Below are positions 23,151-35,800 of a stretch of DNA of 64,000 nucleotides, piece after piece. Source of the DNA: Nepenthes gracilis (taxonomy: Eukaryota > Streptophyta > Magnoliopsida > Caryophyllales > Nepenthaceae); assembly GCA_033239525.1 (NCBI GenBank), contig BSYO01000016.1, positions 6,211,045-6,275,044 of the forward strand, in the 5' to 3' direction. The notes under the pieces were generated by a model. The model was not told the origin of the DNA. It did no database searches and saw only the letters and a program-made list of their open reading frames with translations. How positions within the stretch are numbered: position 1 is the stretch's first letter; each line of letters opens with the position of its first letter. The position numbers and the translations under genes were made by a program.

Positions 23151-24434
23151 CTATTGGTACTCTATGGATAAGTAAAGGAGGGTGTGTGAAGACTCTGCGA
23201 TATCCGAGCGTATGGGAGTCCGTAGGACCGTAGAGTAGTCTATACTTTTCCAATGCTGATTTCATTCCGGAGGTTGAGGTCGTTGATATTAAGGAGGAAT
23301 GCTTATAACCTGGTGACCATCGTAGAGGATGATATCTGGGATATCATTCGGCGAGGGGTATCAGAAGTGATATCGGCATGCTACGGGTACAGCCTCTGGG
23401 AGGACTGTAGGAGTAGTTGGATACCATGGATAACCTCGTTATATTACTCAGCCGTTGGGGGCGTAAATACGAGGCCTCTGGTCCACTATGGTAGAAGAAG
23501 GTCCAAAGAGATGTCTTATTACCTTGTCCAGTGATGACCTCAAATTGAGCTAATAATCAAATTCTTATTATCTTATATAGTAAGTCGAGAGGAATGCTTA
23601 TAACCTAGTGACCATCATAGAGAATGATATCTGGGATATTATTGATGAGGGGTATCGGAGGTGGTATTGACATGCTACGGGTACAGCCTCTGAAAGGACT
23701 GCAGGGGTAGTTGGATACCATGGATAACCTCGTTGCATTACCCAACTTGTTGGGGGTATAAATACGCGCCTTTGGTTCACTCTGGTAGAATAAGGTCCAT
23801 GGAAACTTCTGTCATTCATACAGTTGGGACGTCGTATTGAGTTGATGATCGGATTCGACGGAATCCATGTTGCTTCCTTGATACTTAGCCATTTGCGTGG
23901 CCTTCGGGTCCTGAACACAACTTATTATTGAGTCTTGGATAGTGGTGGATATATTACCTGTTGGGATTGATTTTATTCGTTATTTTATCGTCAGTGATCT
24001 TTATTGTACTTCTCTATTATTGTTCATTTTTACTTACTGGGTATTCAGCCCACCATTATATTTTATTGGTTCAAAATTAGACAGGTTGACATCATGATCA
24101 AAGAGATCACGTGACTTTTGGGCAACTACCAAATAAAGGTGATACGGAGTTCGAGGCTCTCCAGATGAAAATTTAAAATTTTTGATTTAGTTATTATTTG
24201 ACTTTTGTTAGATTTTCTTTATGAGAATTGATATTTTCGAATATCGATATCATTTATTGGAATTGTTATTATTGTTATTATGGATATTTAATTGAAGATG
24301 TATTTATGAGGATCGTTGATGATATTTTGATAATGTTGAGTTAATTAATGACGTGTCATTGCCGATTTCGTATGATTCGAGACTTTACCGTGATGGTCCA
24401 GGTCGAATTTGAGGATCCGAGCTCGGGTCATTAC
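23150..24434 (+). repeat. LTR fragment in plus orientation
   Basis: Contains 'ttactgggtattcagccca' near 24,030, the reverse-complement counterpart of the 'gctgaaaactgagtaaag' block in minus-oriented LTRs. It ends 'gagctcgggtcattaca', the counterpart of the 'tgtcacgtccc' head. It is therefore a gypsy LTR on the opposite strand, cut at its left end and without a recognisable primer site on the right. The 93-codon open frame at 23,253-23,534 lies in it and is not taken as a gene. Confidence 0.55.
23291..23870. repeat. 295-bp tandem duplication inside the plus-oriented LTR
   Basis: The sequence from 'ggaatgcttataacctggtg' (23,296) recurs as 'ggaatgcttataacctagtg' (23,591). Similarity runs through 'gctacgggtacagcctctg' and 'gttggataccatggataacc' in both units. 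Confidence 0.9.
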
Positions 24435-24590
24435 AATAGTACCGTAAAGTAGCAGCGATACCGTCAAATTGTTGCTGTAAGGTCATGATCATCTCCTTCA
24501 GCTCCCTCGAGAGCCCATCGATTGAATTCTCAAGAGCTTTGTATTACGTCGTCATTTCCTCTGCTATCTTTCAACGAGAGCACCAAATGA
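24435..24590 (-). mobile_element. Leader and gag start of a separate LTR retrotransposon, truncated
   Basis: On the minus strand the LTR is followed by 'catttggtgctctcgttga', similar to the TGGTGCTTTCATTGA-type post-LTR leader common in plant gypsy elements. A short coiled-coil-like frame (Leu-Glu-Asn-Ser-Ile-Asp-Gly-Leu-Ser then Lys-Glu-Met-Ile) suggests a gag N-terminus. The element is cut at 24,434 and its body is missing. Confidence 0.5.
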
Positions 24591-25202
24591 TGTAAATGCT
24601 CATGCAATCGATGGCGTCCACAGCACAAGGAGGAGTCGTTTGGGGGAAAAAAGGGAAGGGAAAGGGAGTTCAGCAGAGAGAGGGGTTCGAGAGAGAGTGT
24701 GAGAGAGGAAGGGAGATTGAGAAGAGTTGAAAGACAGGAAGATGAACTCAGTTTTTCTACTAACCAACAGGAACAGTAGTGGGCTTATATACACTATGGC
24801 TGTGGCACCCGTGGCCCAGCAGAGCAACACAACTCAATATGCAGTGCAGTGCAAAAACAGAAAATATAACAAAAAGGAGAGTGCAGTGCAGGAGCAAGGG
24901 AGCATAACAGAAGCAAAGTGAACGTGCACAATGAAGTATAACAAAAACAAATGTGCAGGGGTAGTGGAGTAGAACTGAAGCAATTAAATATAATATCTAA
25001 ATTTAGGAGGCGGTTGGATTGCCCGAATGTTTATCCGTCTGTAATAATCAGGTGATGTCTCAGCGAGACTCCCGATGGTTATTGATGAGCCCTATAACAG
25101 TTAATCCCAACAGCGTTGCAGACAACAGCGTGAAGGAGACGCTTCCATCACATTGCAGCCACTCCCCGACACAGATGAGTAGTGCCATGAAGAACCCTAA
25201 CA
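24591..25202 (-). repeat. 5' LTR (612 bp) of the truncated element
   Basis: On the minus strand it starts TGTTAGGGTTCTTCATGG (right edge 25,202) and ends at 24,591, just before the leader. A TATA-box-like GTATATAA (24,785-24,792, minus strand) is followed by a pyrimidine-rich transcribed leader. The small open frames here are shadows. Confidence 0.6.
24785..24792 (-). promoter_or_regulatory. TATA box of the 612-bp LTR
   Basis: Minus-strand GTATATAAGCCC, placed mid-LTR and followed by a CT-rich stretch as expected for a U3/R boundary. Its direction points away from the CIR1-like gene. Confidence 0.5.
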
Positions 25203-25715
25203 GTATGCAGGCCCCCCCTTTTTTTCTGTCTCCGCCACAACTGACTCTAATTTTTACTCAAATTTAAATTCTTCAGGAATATTTGACGCAAATAACTTGT
25301 CAAAATCATCATATATGATTTTTATACACCTATTAAAATCGAATTTACGTATCAAATATTACAAATTAAATCTCAATTTCATGAGATTTTCCAAAACCCC
25401 TATTTATTTTTGTACCATCTCTAAATTTCTCTCAAATTCGACCATATAAAAAATATTAGACACAAATGTAATCATTCAAGATATTTGAGAGGAATAAGAT
25501 CATAAAATAGTAATAAAGAATTATTCATTTAAATTTGATATTTAATATACTCTTCTTCCTCTATTTTTTGATACCTTCTCCTCCTCAGAATTTGCCTCCA
25601 ATTCTTGTATTTTAACTTCAATTCGACACCCACCGATCATAATCCCCCTCAAACTCTACTCGTATTTTACTTGCCGGTTACATTTCCCCCATTGCCTGTT
25701 CCTTACTTTTTGTCT

Positions 25716-25746
<31 letters not shown>

Positions 25747-25950
25747 TTTTAATTTTATTTCTTTTCTGTGCACGTGTGCGAGCCGGGCAGCAAAAATAAG
25801 TAAGAACGTGATACAAATAACGGGAAAAACTAGAACAAACGTCAAGAGAGATACGGTCAGTCAGTCAATCCACATGAATTTTCTGAAGCTCTGTCTCAGA
25901 TTTCTCTCTGCTTCTGATCTTTTCTCCTCTTTCTCCTCTTTCCTCCCTTC
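25203..25950. other. AT-rich spacer downstream of the CIR1-like gene
   Basis: No coding evidence. Contains a (TA)n run at 25,719-25,742. The right part may hold the distal 3' untranslated region of the CIR1-like gene. Confidence 0.6.
25719..25742. repeat. (TA)n microsatellite
   Basis: Uninterrupted TA dinucleotide run. Confidence 0.95.
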
Positions 25951-25956
25951 TTTATT
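25951..25956 (-). terminator. Possible polyadenylation signal of the CIR1-like gene
   Basis: AATAAA on the minus strand, about 190 bases past the stop codon at 26,143-26,145. The motif is common in AT-rich DNA, so transcript data would be needed to confirm it. Confidence 0.4.
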
Positions 25957-26142
25957 TTCTCTTTCCTTTTCTTCCTGACAAAGAAGCCACAACAGTCGAG
26001 GAGGATATTAGCCAGGAAAATCAAAATCTGGCAACAGGAAGATTTTTGGAAGCACAAGCGGTGAGAGCTCTTCCCCAAAAAATCTGGGCACCACATCGGC
26101 CTGGGGCAATCACTCGCACATAAATTATTCCGTAGAACGATC

Positions 26143-26693
26143 TCAATAATAATGGCGATGTCGACTCCTGTGGTGTTCAATTGGGTCTGAACTATCAGAT
26201 GAATAAGAACGTTTCTGCTTACCGCGATTCCTGCAATGCCTGACAAGGTCTGAATTCTCAGATGGACAGAATACAGAACGATCCCTCAGTGTCTCCTTCC
26301 TTATTCGGCTATCACCACCAGCATCACAAATCCTTCGGTCACCATGCCGACATGATGACCGCTTCTGTTGCTCAGGTGAATCTGGATTTTCAAATGAATA
26401 AGAATGTTTGTTTTTCCTCCTCTTCTTATTATGCCTATGGGACTCCAAGTCATCATCAGATTGACTAGATTCAGAACAATCCTGCCTCCTCTTCTTCCTG
26501 TTATCTGTCTTCATTTTACTCCTCGGCTTCCTCTCAGCATCATCAGAATAAGTTGACCTCTCCTCTCGTTGGGTCCTTAACTCCCTCCGTTCAGGCGATG
26601 CATGCTGTTTCTTGTGCTTGCTTTTGGTCTTTCTGTGCTTAGAGAAAGAGAAATTGGTCAGCAACTCTGGTATATGTCCTCCACTGAGAAATC
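26143..26693 (-). CDS. CIR1: CIR1-like exon 7 (RS/K-rich C-terminus and stop)
   Basis: 551 nt after acceptor GCGCAG. Starts Gly-Phe-Leu-Ser-Gly-Gly, then a low-complexity tail rich in Lys, Arg, Ser, Asp and His with several Ser-Asp and Arg-Ser pairs, ending His-Tyr-Tyr and a TGA stop at 26,143-26,145. A 68-codon plus-strand open frame at 26,262-26,468 is an antisense shadow. Confidence 0.9.
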
Positions 26694-29600
26694 CTGCGCG
26701 TTTTAAGGAAATGACTGTCAGGATTCAGGAGAACTGATTGTCATGAAAAAGGATGGAAAACACAAATCGCTTTATGGAGCAGAGAAGGTGAAACTTTTAC
26801 CTCCATACTCATCAAAAATGTCCTCTGCGACTATTTGCTGGTTAGGATCATCTGGCTTAAATCCACCTCGAGGAGGGCTGATTCCAGGTTTTTGCTTCAA
26901 TTCCCACTTCAAAGGCTGAAAAATGAGACAGCCCAAAAAAGAATGAAGTTTGTTACAGAACAGCAGTGTTCAATAATAAGCAAATGGCATGCTATAATAG
27001 CAATAACAAAAATGGTCTTGGGCAGTAGAGGTAAAAGCGCAAAGTGTGAAGAATTTAAGAAAGCTTAGAGTACAAAGAGTGGCATGCTTACTCTGATGAG
27101 GAGGTAAAGATGGTAGAGGCAAGGTCAGGAGATAAAAAGGCGCACCTTGTGATTCTCCTCTCATCAGAGGGGAGATAATGCAGGTGAAGGGGAGGAAAGA
27201 ACAAGAGAATGGAAAAGGGAAAGAAATAAAGAAGAAAACAGAGAAAATAGAAAAATACAGATTATCAGAGAAAAGGAATGGCAATTATAATTTCTCAATA
27301 TGAATTCAACTAATCAATAATAACTCAAACAATAAAATTAGGGTCTATATATAAAGGTACACAACTCCTAGGTTAATTAAGATATGAACATAATTTTCTA
27401 ATTAATGACGACTTAAATTAAGCAAAAAATAAAAATAAAAAATATCATTCTTAAAACATTTTGGATTTACCAAAATTATAAAATTTAGAAATTTTTAAGA
27501 TATTACAAAATATGAAAATAAATCAATAATTAACATAAAATAAAATAAAGTCTCTCTAATATCTTTGGAATGTCTATTAACCCTCACAAGGTGGCAGAGA
27601 CTCAACCCCATCAAATAAAACTCGTGTCAACCTCCCAACCACAAGCTAAATAGTTGTGCAGTCCTCCACAATTGTAGATATGTGTGAATAGTGGTTGAAA
27701 TCTTACAACTCCAGCAACTTCTCCAGAGTGAGAGGAACTCGGGCCTGGTGATGATCGATCCTGCTGACACCGATAAAGTCTAAAATGTTTGAATCTAGCT
27801 ACTGTAGTGTCTCTCCAGCAATCCAAGTGTACTCAAAATCCGATCGTCTAACCCAACGAATAAGGAAGCGTTGAACCTCTTCGTTTCTGGGAAACACAAT
27901 TTGTTCATTTACAGTAGTATCAATTTTATTTTTGTGTGCTGGTAGGATTGATAATTCTATATGGGTGGATAATGCTTTAGTATTTGGTGCATCAGAAGTA
28001 CTACAAATGAATCATTTGGTAGGTTAAAGTTGCCTTTGTAAGCAATAAAGTCCTCAATATTAAAAGAATGATGAAAACTAAAGTGAGATAGAATATTAAT
28101 AACATATACATTCAGTGAAGCCTACTATAAAATTTCAAATGGACCAACACTACAGGCCTATAATTTAAAAACGGGCCCATGTTGATGCTGCTCCTATCTA
28201 ATTCGAACTATGACATATTCCCTGTTATTAAATTTAATAGGTCTTTTATGCACATCAATTTGAAGTTTATATAATGCATTACTTGCTTTTAATTATTTAT
28301 TGATCTTAATAAGTCATGAAGGTATTGTGCAAAAGCTTTAATCAGCGTGCACACACTAGCACGAGAAGACATCGGGATAAGGTCTAAAGGTCTCCTAGAT
28401 TTGGAGCCATGCACAACCTCAAATACGCTCATGTTTATTGACTTATTAATAAAGTTATTATATGTAAACTGAGCTATGGGAAGAATCAAGTCCCAATGCC
28501 AAAAATTTTCTTGAATCAACTATCTTAACAATTTTTCTAAACTCCGATTAACAACTTTAATTTGACCATCTGTTTATAAGTTGTAGGCAGTGAAAAATTT
28601 CAATTTGGTGCCAATTACATATCATAGGATCCTCTACAAATGACTAGTAAAACAAGCATCTCTATCAGATACAATAGTCACAGGAAGACCATATAACATG
28701 GCAATCTCATCAAAATAATGTCTAGTAACCCAAAAAATATTAGAAGTTACACTAAAAGGATGAAGTGCTATTTTAGAAAAACAATCCACAACAATAAAAA
28801 TAAAATCATACCTTTTAGGGGTACGCGAGAGTCCTAACACAAAAGTCATACTCACGTCTTGCCAAGAACAATTGGGTATAGGCACATGGCTATAGAGGCC
28901 AATGTTACTTCTTATATTTCGCTAGATGACATGTTCGACAAGTACTATTTTAGCCACATCTTTCTTCAAATTAAGTTAGTAAAACTATCGCTCAACCTCC
29001 TCTATTGTCTCATCATATCCAAAATGGTCAATTAGGCAACCTACATGAACCTCCTAAACTATGAAATCTCAAATATATGTCATAAGGACGTGAAGTCTAT
29101 TGGTTCAAAACAAATATCTATCTTGAACGGGAAAATTATCCGTGGTGTCCAACTATTTGTTCTATAAAACTAGAAAGATTTTACTAAAATAAGGATAAGG
29201 CTTGTATTCTTCCTTGAGTCTTTCAAATCTAACAACTTTAATTTGAACAACAGATAACAAGGATATTCAATGGCTCAAGGCATTTGCTACTTGGTTTTCA
29301 ACTCCTTTCTAATGTTTTAAAACGAAAGAATAGACTTATAAATATTCAATCTAATGACCATACTGATAATTCAAATCCTGTGGGGAGTTGCGAAAACAGA
29401 GAGTCTCATGGTCAAAATAAATGACGAACACCTCGGATAACAGGTAATGGCGCCAATAACGTAACACATGTATAATTGTATACAACTCCTTATCATAAAT
29501 AGTGTTATTACTTGGTATCATTCAACTTTTTATTACAGCAGGCAACAGGACATCATTCTTGGCTAAAAATTTCCCTATTCCTATACCTGATGCATAACAC

Positions 29601-31758
29601 TCTACCTCAAACCTCTTAGAGAAGACAAGGAGCTGCATATTCTAGCAATCAACAGATTCTAATGTGTTCTTGTTTGCAACTTTGCAAAATTACAACTTCA
29701 GAGAAGTACGTGTCTATTGGTTCAGTTCTCAGATCAAAAGCATCAGATTTTGAGTTTGCAAAAGTTACAGCTAAAAATTACCACTGTTTGTAGAAACATT
29801 TTCCCAGAAAATAAAAGTATATCGAGAAGTATTCAAATCTATCTTTCTCCAACTTTGAACTATGTTTCCGAAAGCGTAGAAAATCTATCTTTCTAAATCT
29901 TATGCATCAATCTTTTGAAAATTTGTGATCAGAAAAACCCTTTTTTTATGAATTGATAACAATGATAATATCAATTTATGCCATATTGGAAGGACAGTTT
30001 ACAACAAAACTGAGAATCTGATTTGATATCATAATCAATTTTATTTGCATTTTTGATATATTTTTCATTAAAATTACCTATTCCTCACTTCTCTCATTCA
30101 AAATCATACATAAGACTTTCAACTTGTAATTCTATATAAATTTTCATTCATTATATATCAGTTATTTACATTTAATATTGTCATCAACATTTAGGTCACC
30201 AACGTTTTCAACAGCTTAAAAAATTCATCATTTGTGAATCACAAAATTGCACTAATTACATTGTTAATAATTTAACTAATCATTGTCATTAAGATTCATG
30301 TGTCATTAATAGTTATATTTGACTTACTAGCAATTGATTACGATAGGTAAGACAATAAATGAATTGGATACTACTTAAAACAACTCGCTAATTTGGTGAT
30401 ATTAGAATTAGATCCAAGATTGCCTCAATAACTTTATGAAATAAGCTTGAATGAATTGAACTAAAGGATTTTCAAAAAGATATTCCCAATTTACTCTGGT
30501 AATCAATTTATCATAAATGAATTTACTAAATAATGTCTAGTTTTGAACTTGCTCTTCCTCTAAACAAGCTCAAAAAAATAGGCTTGGCTCAGCTTGTTAA
30601 CTCTCTCGAGTCGAGCACAAACAACCCTTAAAACTGAAAATTTCAAACTGATATAGAAGTGATTTGGTTTTAGTTACCAAACATCAATAGGTCAATGCAT
30701 TAATAATAAGCATTGATGAAACTATCGGTACCAGTATTGATAGTATCCAGATTAGTATTGATCATAATAGACGACATGTATCAGTGTCAAAAGCAATTTC
30801 TTTTTGCGAAGAACAAAAGAAATAGAAGGAAAATATTAACTGATATATTTGCTAGTATTTTGAATATCAGGTCATATATAGCCGATATGCAACATATCAT
30901 AATTGTATTATTGTAGTATCAAAATATCGATATCAGGGGCTTGACACTGATATATATATATATAAGCTGATAGTTTATTCCATGTTAATAAGTAATGAGC
31001 ATTGCCTTCTGAAAATCGACTTGTTTCAAACATAAACATGAATATGTTTTCAAATATGGGGTGATAGTTTATTCCATTTTAATAAGTAGTGAGCATTGCC
31101 TTCTCAAATTGTCTGGTTTCAAACATAAACATGAATATGTTTTCCAACAAAATGTATTAAAAAGTGAAAGGACAAGAAAACAGAAGAAAAGGAAACAGAA
31201 AACCACGAACCGAAAGCACAAAATAAATTAAAAAATTTTAATCTGTAACATTAACAGAAACAGGCACTGACCTCACTTGGCTGTGTATGAGCCAGAATGG
31301 CTGTCAATGGATCATCTCTCTTTAGCCTACTCTCTTCATTTGGCATAATGGCATCCTTCAATGGACACTCACGATCACCACTTTGGTGCCCATAATTTCC
31401 ACATCTGACACATTTAACATTACGCACTTCTACAGCAAATGGTTTAACCCTTGCAGGAGCACCTGTCTCCAACCTGGACTCATAAATTGCATCGTTATAA
31501 CATAAACCACAAGCATATGAGCATTTACCAACACAAGAATGATTCATTAAATATACAACTTATGGACTACCGCAAAAAACCAGCATCCAAGAAAACTGAC
31601 AGATTCAGCAATCTGCCTTGAAACTTTTTGTATACCCTCACATAACCCTTTCTTCTGCCAATATGCTTACTCCACACATGCATGCAAGAGACAGCTAGAC
31701 AAAGAGACTTATAACATCTGATTATATGAAAAACATAATAAAAGAAACACAAATGAAG

Positions 31759-31791
<33 letters not shown>

Positions 31792-32814
31792 GCATTCAAG
31801 TCTTGCCACATTAACAGAAAATGGTGACATCATGCAGTACAGGGTGGACAGAGGTCCACGTGATGTACCCAGACTCTCTCGGTTCAAAATATTGAAAAGA
31901 AAAGATCGTTTTACAGAGAATGAATTCTTGGAGGCAGTCTTTTCACAGCCTGAAAAATTCAATGTAATTTTGACAAAAACATATCGCATTACTTAAGGTT
32001 TGAGTCATGAAAACGGCTCCTGAATAATGCAAAGTAAGAACTACATATTATAGACCCAAAAAGTAGTTTGACCATAACTTGGACCCCACATAGTTGGTGC
32101 TCCGTACACCAAGCTGTTCATTTGTTTGATGTTAGGAATGGAATTGAAATGGTCTTCCTTTCAACATTTTGTTCAGGCAGTATGATCTTAATCTTGAATG
32201 GTGATCTAATTTAAAAATCACTACCAGTTTCTTAAGCATAATAAAGTAATTTATCCAAGTTCCACAGAGGACCCAGGACCAGAAAATGAATCATACTCTC
32301 ACCGTGTTCCAGAAAAACACAGAGAAGAATCAGACACCCATTTGATAGTTGATGGAGACTTCACCAAAGATGTAGAATCCAAAACATCTTTGGATTACTT
32401 GGCCTTCTAAATTATGATAAATATACAATCCACAGAGGGGCATTCTTTGAAAGGAAATCTTGCTCCAATGAGTTAGGCATAGACCAAACTTGAAAAGCCA
32501 ACTAAGACATAGACCTTCCTTAAATAGCCATATAACGCATAGGACTGTTCCCATTGTTAGAGAAGAACTATTTCCATGCATATTTTTTTCTGCTTCACTC
32601 CAATCCGTTGAGGAAAGTTAATTCTACTAAATTACAACTGTTTCAAGGATGAATTTCCCTTCGACAGTGAGTGACTACAAGGTTATCTCATGCTTTTATA
32701 TTCACAATCAATCCATCTCTAAGATTTCATTCTAAGGGTTCAAGATGTTTAGGGACTTGAGAAGCTTTAACGTCACATACACACAAACGCATGCACACGC
32801 ATGTGCGCACAAAA

Positions 32815-32849
<35 letters not shown>

Positions 32850-35800
32850 CAAAATGTCTTCTACACACACACACACAGATCAACATAATGTCATCTTGAG
32901 GGGGACTATTTGCTATACCATAGGCGGGCATCGACAAGTAATTTGATGCTCAGTATGGGGGGTTCATTAGGCAGATAATGAGTGGGTTGGTTTGCCAAAT
33001 TTGTGAAATGGGTGATGATTTGTATTGCTACACCTAAATTCTGCATATTCCCAATGATAACCCTTAATACTTTTTTCTTCTCTGCTAAGACGGACTTAAG
33101 GCAAGAAGGGGCCACCTCCTTCACCATTTTATTTCAGGCTGGATTATTTAGAAAGCTTAAAGCTTTGGAGCACAACCCAGATTACAGTCATCATCTGAAA
33201 TGATCAAGCCTATCACCACTAACTTGATATTTGCTGATCACTAAGCATTATTTTCTTGAGGTATTTGGTGATTGTGGCCATGCTGCTTGAGCGTTTTCAG
33301 CTCCTTTGCAGAGGCATTTAGTCTCTTGGCTATACGGCTAATATCCATTTGTGCTTTGGCAAAATTTGTGCACCCAACAAATCGATCGCAAAATATGGCC
33401 AATAGTACATTGCTTGTAAAATATGGTGGCTTACCACGGTTCAAGAAGACTCAAGATTTTGGTCAGTCTGATGATAACAAAGATATTTATAATTGATAAT
33501 AATTTTAATAAATCAAATATATTTGAATTTGGAACTTAAAAAATTCCATGTAAAATTGATTTCATTGTACAAATGCAAATAATTTCATGAAGTTGAGATT
33601 TATACATATTGCGGAATTAATTCAGCTGAAGTTTTCAGAGAGATCTTAAGATCTGAAAAAAAATATTTCTTACACTACACATCATAAGGTTTTCGTGGAT
33701 ACATCATACGAAAAATTTACATTTATATACTAGGAATAATAATTCTTCAAAGTTGGATAATTTGCAAAAATAGATGCTAGAAACTTAAACAAATAGTACT
33801 GCAGTAATTTACATATATCTTAATGAATAAAATTTATTTGAATTTGATTCAAATTTCAAATTAGAGTAGACTTGACAGGGTTTTCAGAAATATATAATTG
33901 TCAACTACTTGATAAGATTCGTTAAATACTGCAAACACATTCTATCAGAATAATAAATATAATCTGACACAGTTATAGTTTCTGAATTTTATCTCTCAAA
34001 TGATAATATATATGAAATTGATTTGTTGCAATATGAAACTACAAAGAATGATGATGCTTCAGGAATTTTTATAGATTTTTTAAAACTCGAGAATATCTAC
34101 TTTTAGAATTTTTAATGTAATAGCTTAATTCTGAGATGCCCATCTGTACCAACAGATGCCGGACTCTTTTTATTTATATAAGCTATATTCTTTACACATG
34201 GAGATAGCTTGCTTTCACTTGAAAAAAAATCAAAGTATATATTGAGAAATATTAGTTTTTTCTTGAGCACAAGATCTTCATATCTTTGTTGAGAGAAATT
34301 TGTAATTCAATTGCTTACATTTTCTTTGAGAGAAACTTTTGTAATCAAATTTTTTTGGAGTGAAAGAAAGAAGGTATCATTCTTGAGAAAAATCTTCAAA
34401 GTTCGAGTATTAATTGGTATTTTGAGATTTGATGTCCACCCAACAATTAGTGGTTTAGAAACCTCAATCATGGCATATGGACAAGATGTAAGCACTACTG
34501 AACCAATACAAATACATTGTCAAATATGTATTTTTTTCAACTCTATTTATTTGCCACATTTTATTTAACTTTGCATATCACATATTTCAACAAAACGAAA
34601 TTATTAAAATTGATAACAGTCAAATTCACCTTTCTCTTATGTTGATTATTGGAACAACAATTATTTGTCTAATAGATTTCATTACCATGGTAGCACCGTA
34701 GCAGGCATCAGAAAATCAATTTGCTATATTCAGTCTGCATGTACTTTGGTCTAATCCTTTTTTTCTTCCAAAGAATGTCCTCAAAGAATGATGCCAAGGG
34801 TAAAAGATTTGTAAGGTTAATGCAATTCAAATGACAGTAAGACCTGGAAATTAGTAGCTATTATCCAGCATCAATGCAGTATTATACTTAACAAGGATAG
34901 CCTTTGGACCAAGCTGTTTCATCCAATCTATGAGATAAAAAAGTCTTCTTGGGCAGCTGATCTATCTGCTAGTGATGCTTTGATCTGGAATAAGCTCATA
35001 AAACTCTTAAGCTAATACCCACCTGGGCTCTACTAAGGAAATCAATCCCTTGTCACGTAGCTTGTCTAATGTGGGTATGGGGTTCTGTTTTTCAAGGAAT
35101 ACAAGGCTCAGAGGAATAGGCAACAAAAGATTGATTAGAATAATATTGTTTCAAAAAAGGTTAATGTACCAAATACCCAGAGTGCCTTTGTCACATGGAT
35201 CGATTATTGAGGTATCACATTATTTCTTAAAATAGGTGCATCTTTTGTGTGAGGCAGAATCTTATACAAACTGTTCTTCAAATGGTCCCTAATTTCCTGT
35301 GGCAGTGTGTTTGGCTTGGTGGGTGTTCAAAGGCATTCTAACGGCAGATTTAGGAACTGCAACTGATTGATATCCACCGGAAAACTTCTGCTGATGTAAT
35401 GTAACCTAAATACTTCTGGTGCAAACCTCATCAAGAGAACCACATCTAATGGAAAAATAGACTGTTCCAGTAAAAAAGCAGAACTTTTGAGATTGCTAAG
35501 CTATAACTAAAGCTGACAAGCACAGCTCTAGGGCTGTTACTAGTTGTCAATGCTGATTAGACCAGTTTTAGGTGTGCTTTATGTTCTGTTGTATTGCATA
35601 TCAGACAGTTTTGACCATTTTGTTATTTTGGTTCCCTAAATCCCTCCCTAGGCTGTTTTATTATTGCAATATGCCATAGTAGATGGCAGGTTTAAGGACA
35701 TCACAGGTGCTAGCTAATTAAGAGCTGCTGGCCAAAGTTGGAAACAAAGTTATGGGGGAACTAGAGGAAATGACATTAAAGAGCAAAGTTACTTGAACTG

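Larger units (their letters stand above)
27560..29650 (-). mobile_element. Ty3/gypsy pol fragment within intron 5
   Basis: Same strand as the host gene. In minus order: RNase H (about 29,640-29,380), integrase core (28,885-28,634), integrase continuation (28,519-28,289) and a chromodomain-like C-terminus (about 27,910-27,611). RT, gag and LTRs were not found. The integrase wording differs from the Tekay-like copies elsewhere in the window, so it represents another chromovirus-like lineage. Confidence 0.75.
26916..31271 (-). other. Intron 5 of the CIR1-like gene (4356 bp)
   Basis: Starts GTCAGT and ends TTTTTCAG on the minus strand. It holds a decayed gypsy pol fragment (about 27,560-29,650), a 94-bp tandem doublet (30,968-31,155) and AT-rich filler. 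Confidence 0.85.

Noticed and set aside
23253..23534. 93-codon plus-strand frame
   Set aside because: It lies in a tandemly duplicated LTR segment; the second unit does not keep the frame.
26262..26468. 68-codon plus-strand frame
   Set aside because: Antisense shadow of exon 7 of the CIR1-like gene.
32906..33496. Overlapping frames of 67-74 codons on both strands in intron 4
   Set aside because: No domain, no splice-site support and comparable lengths on both strands. Probably chance.
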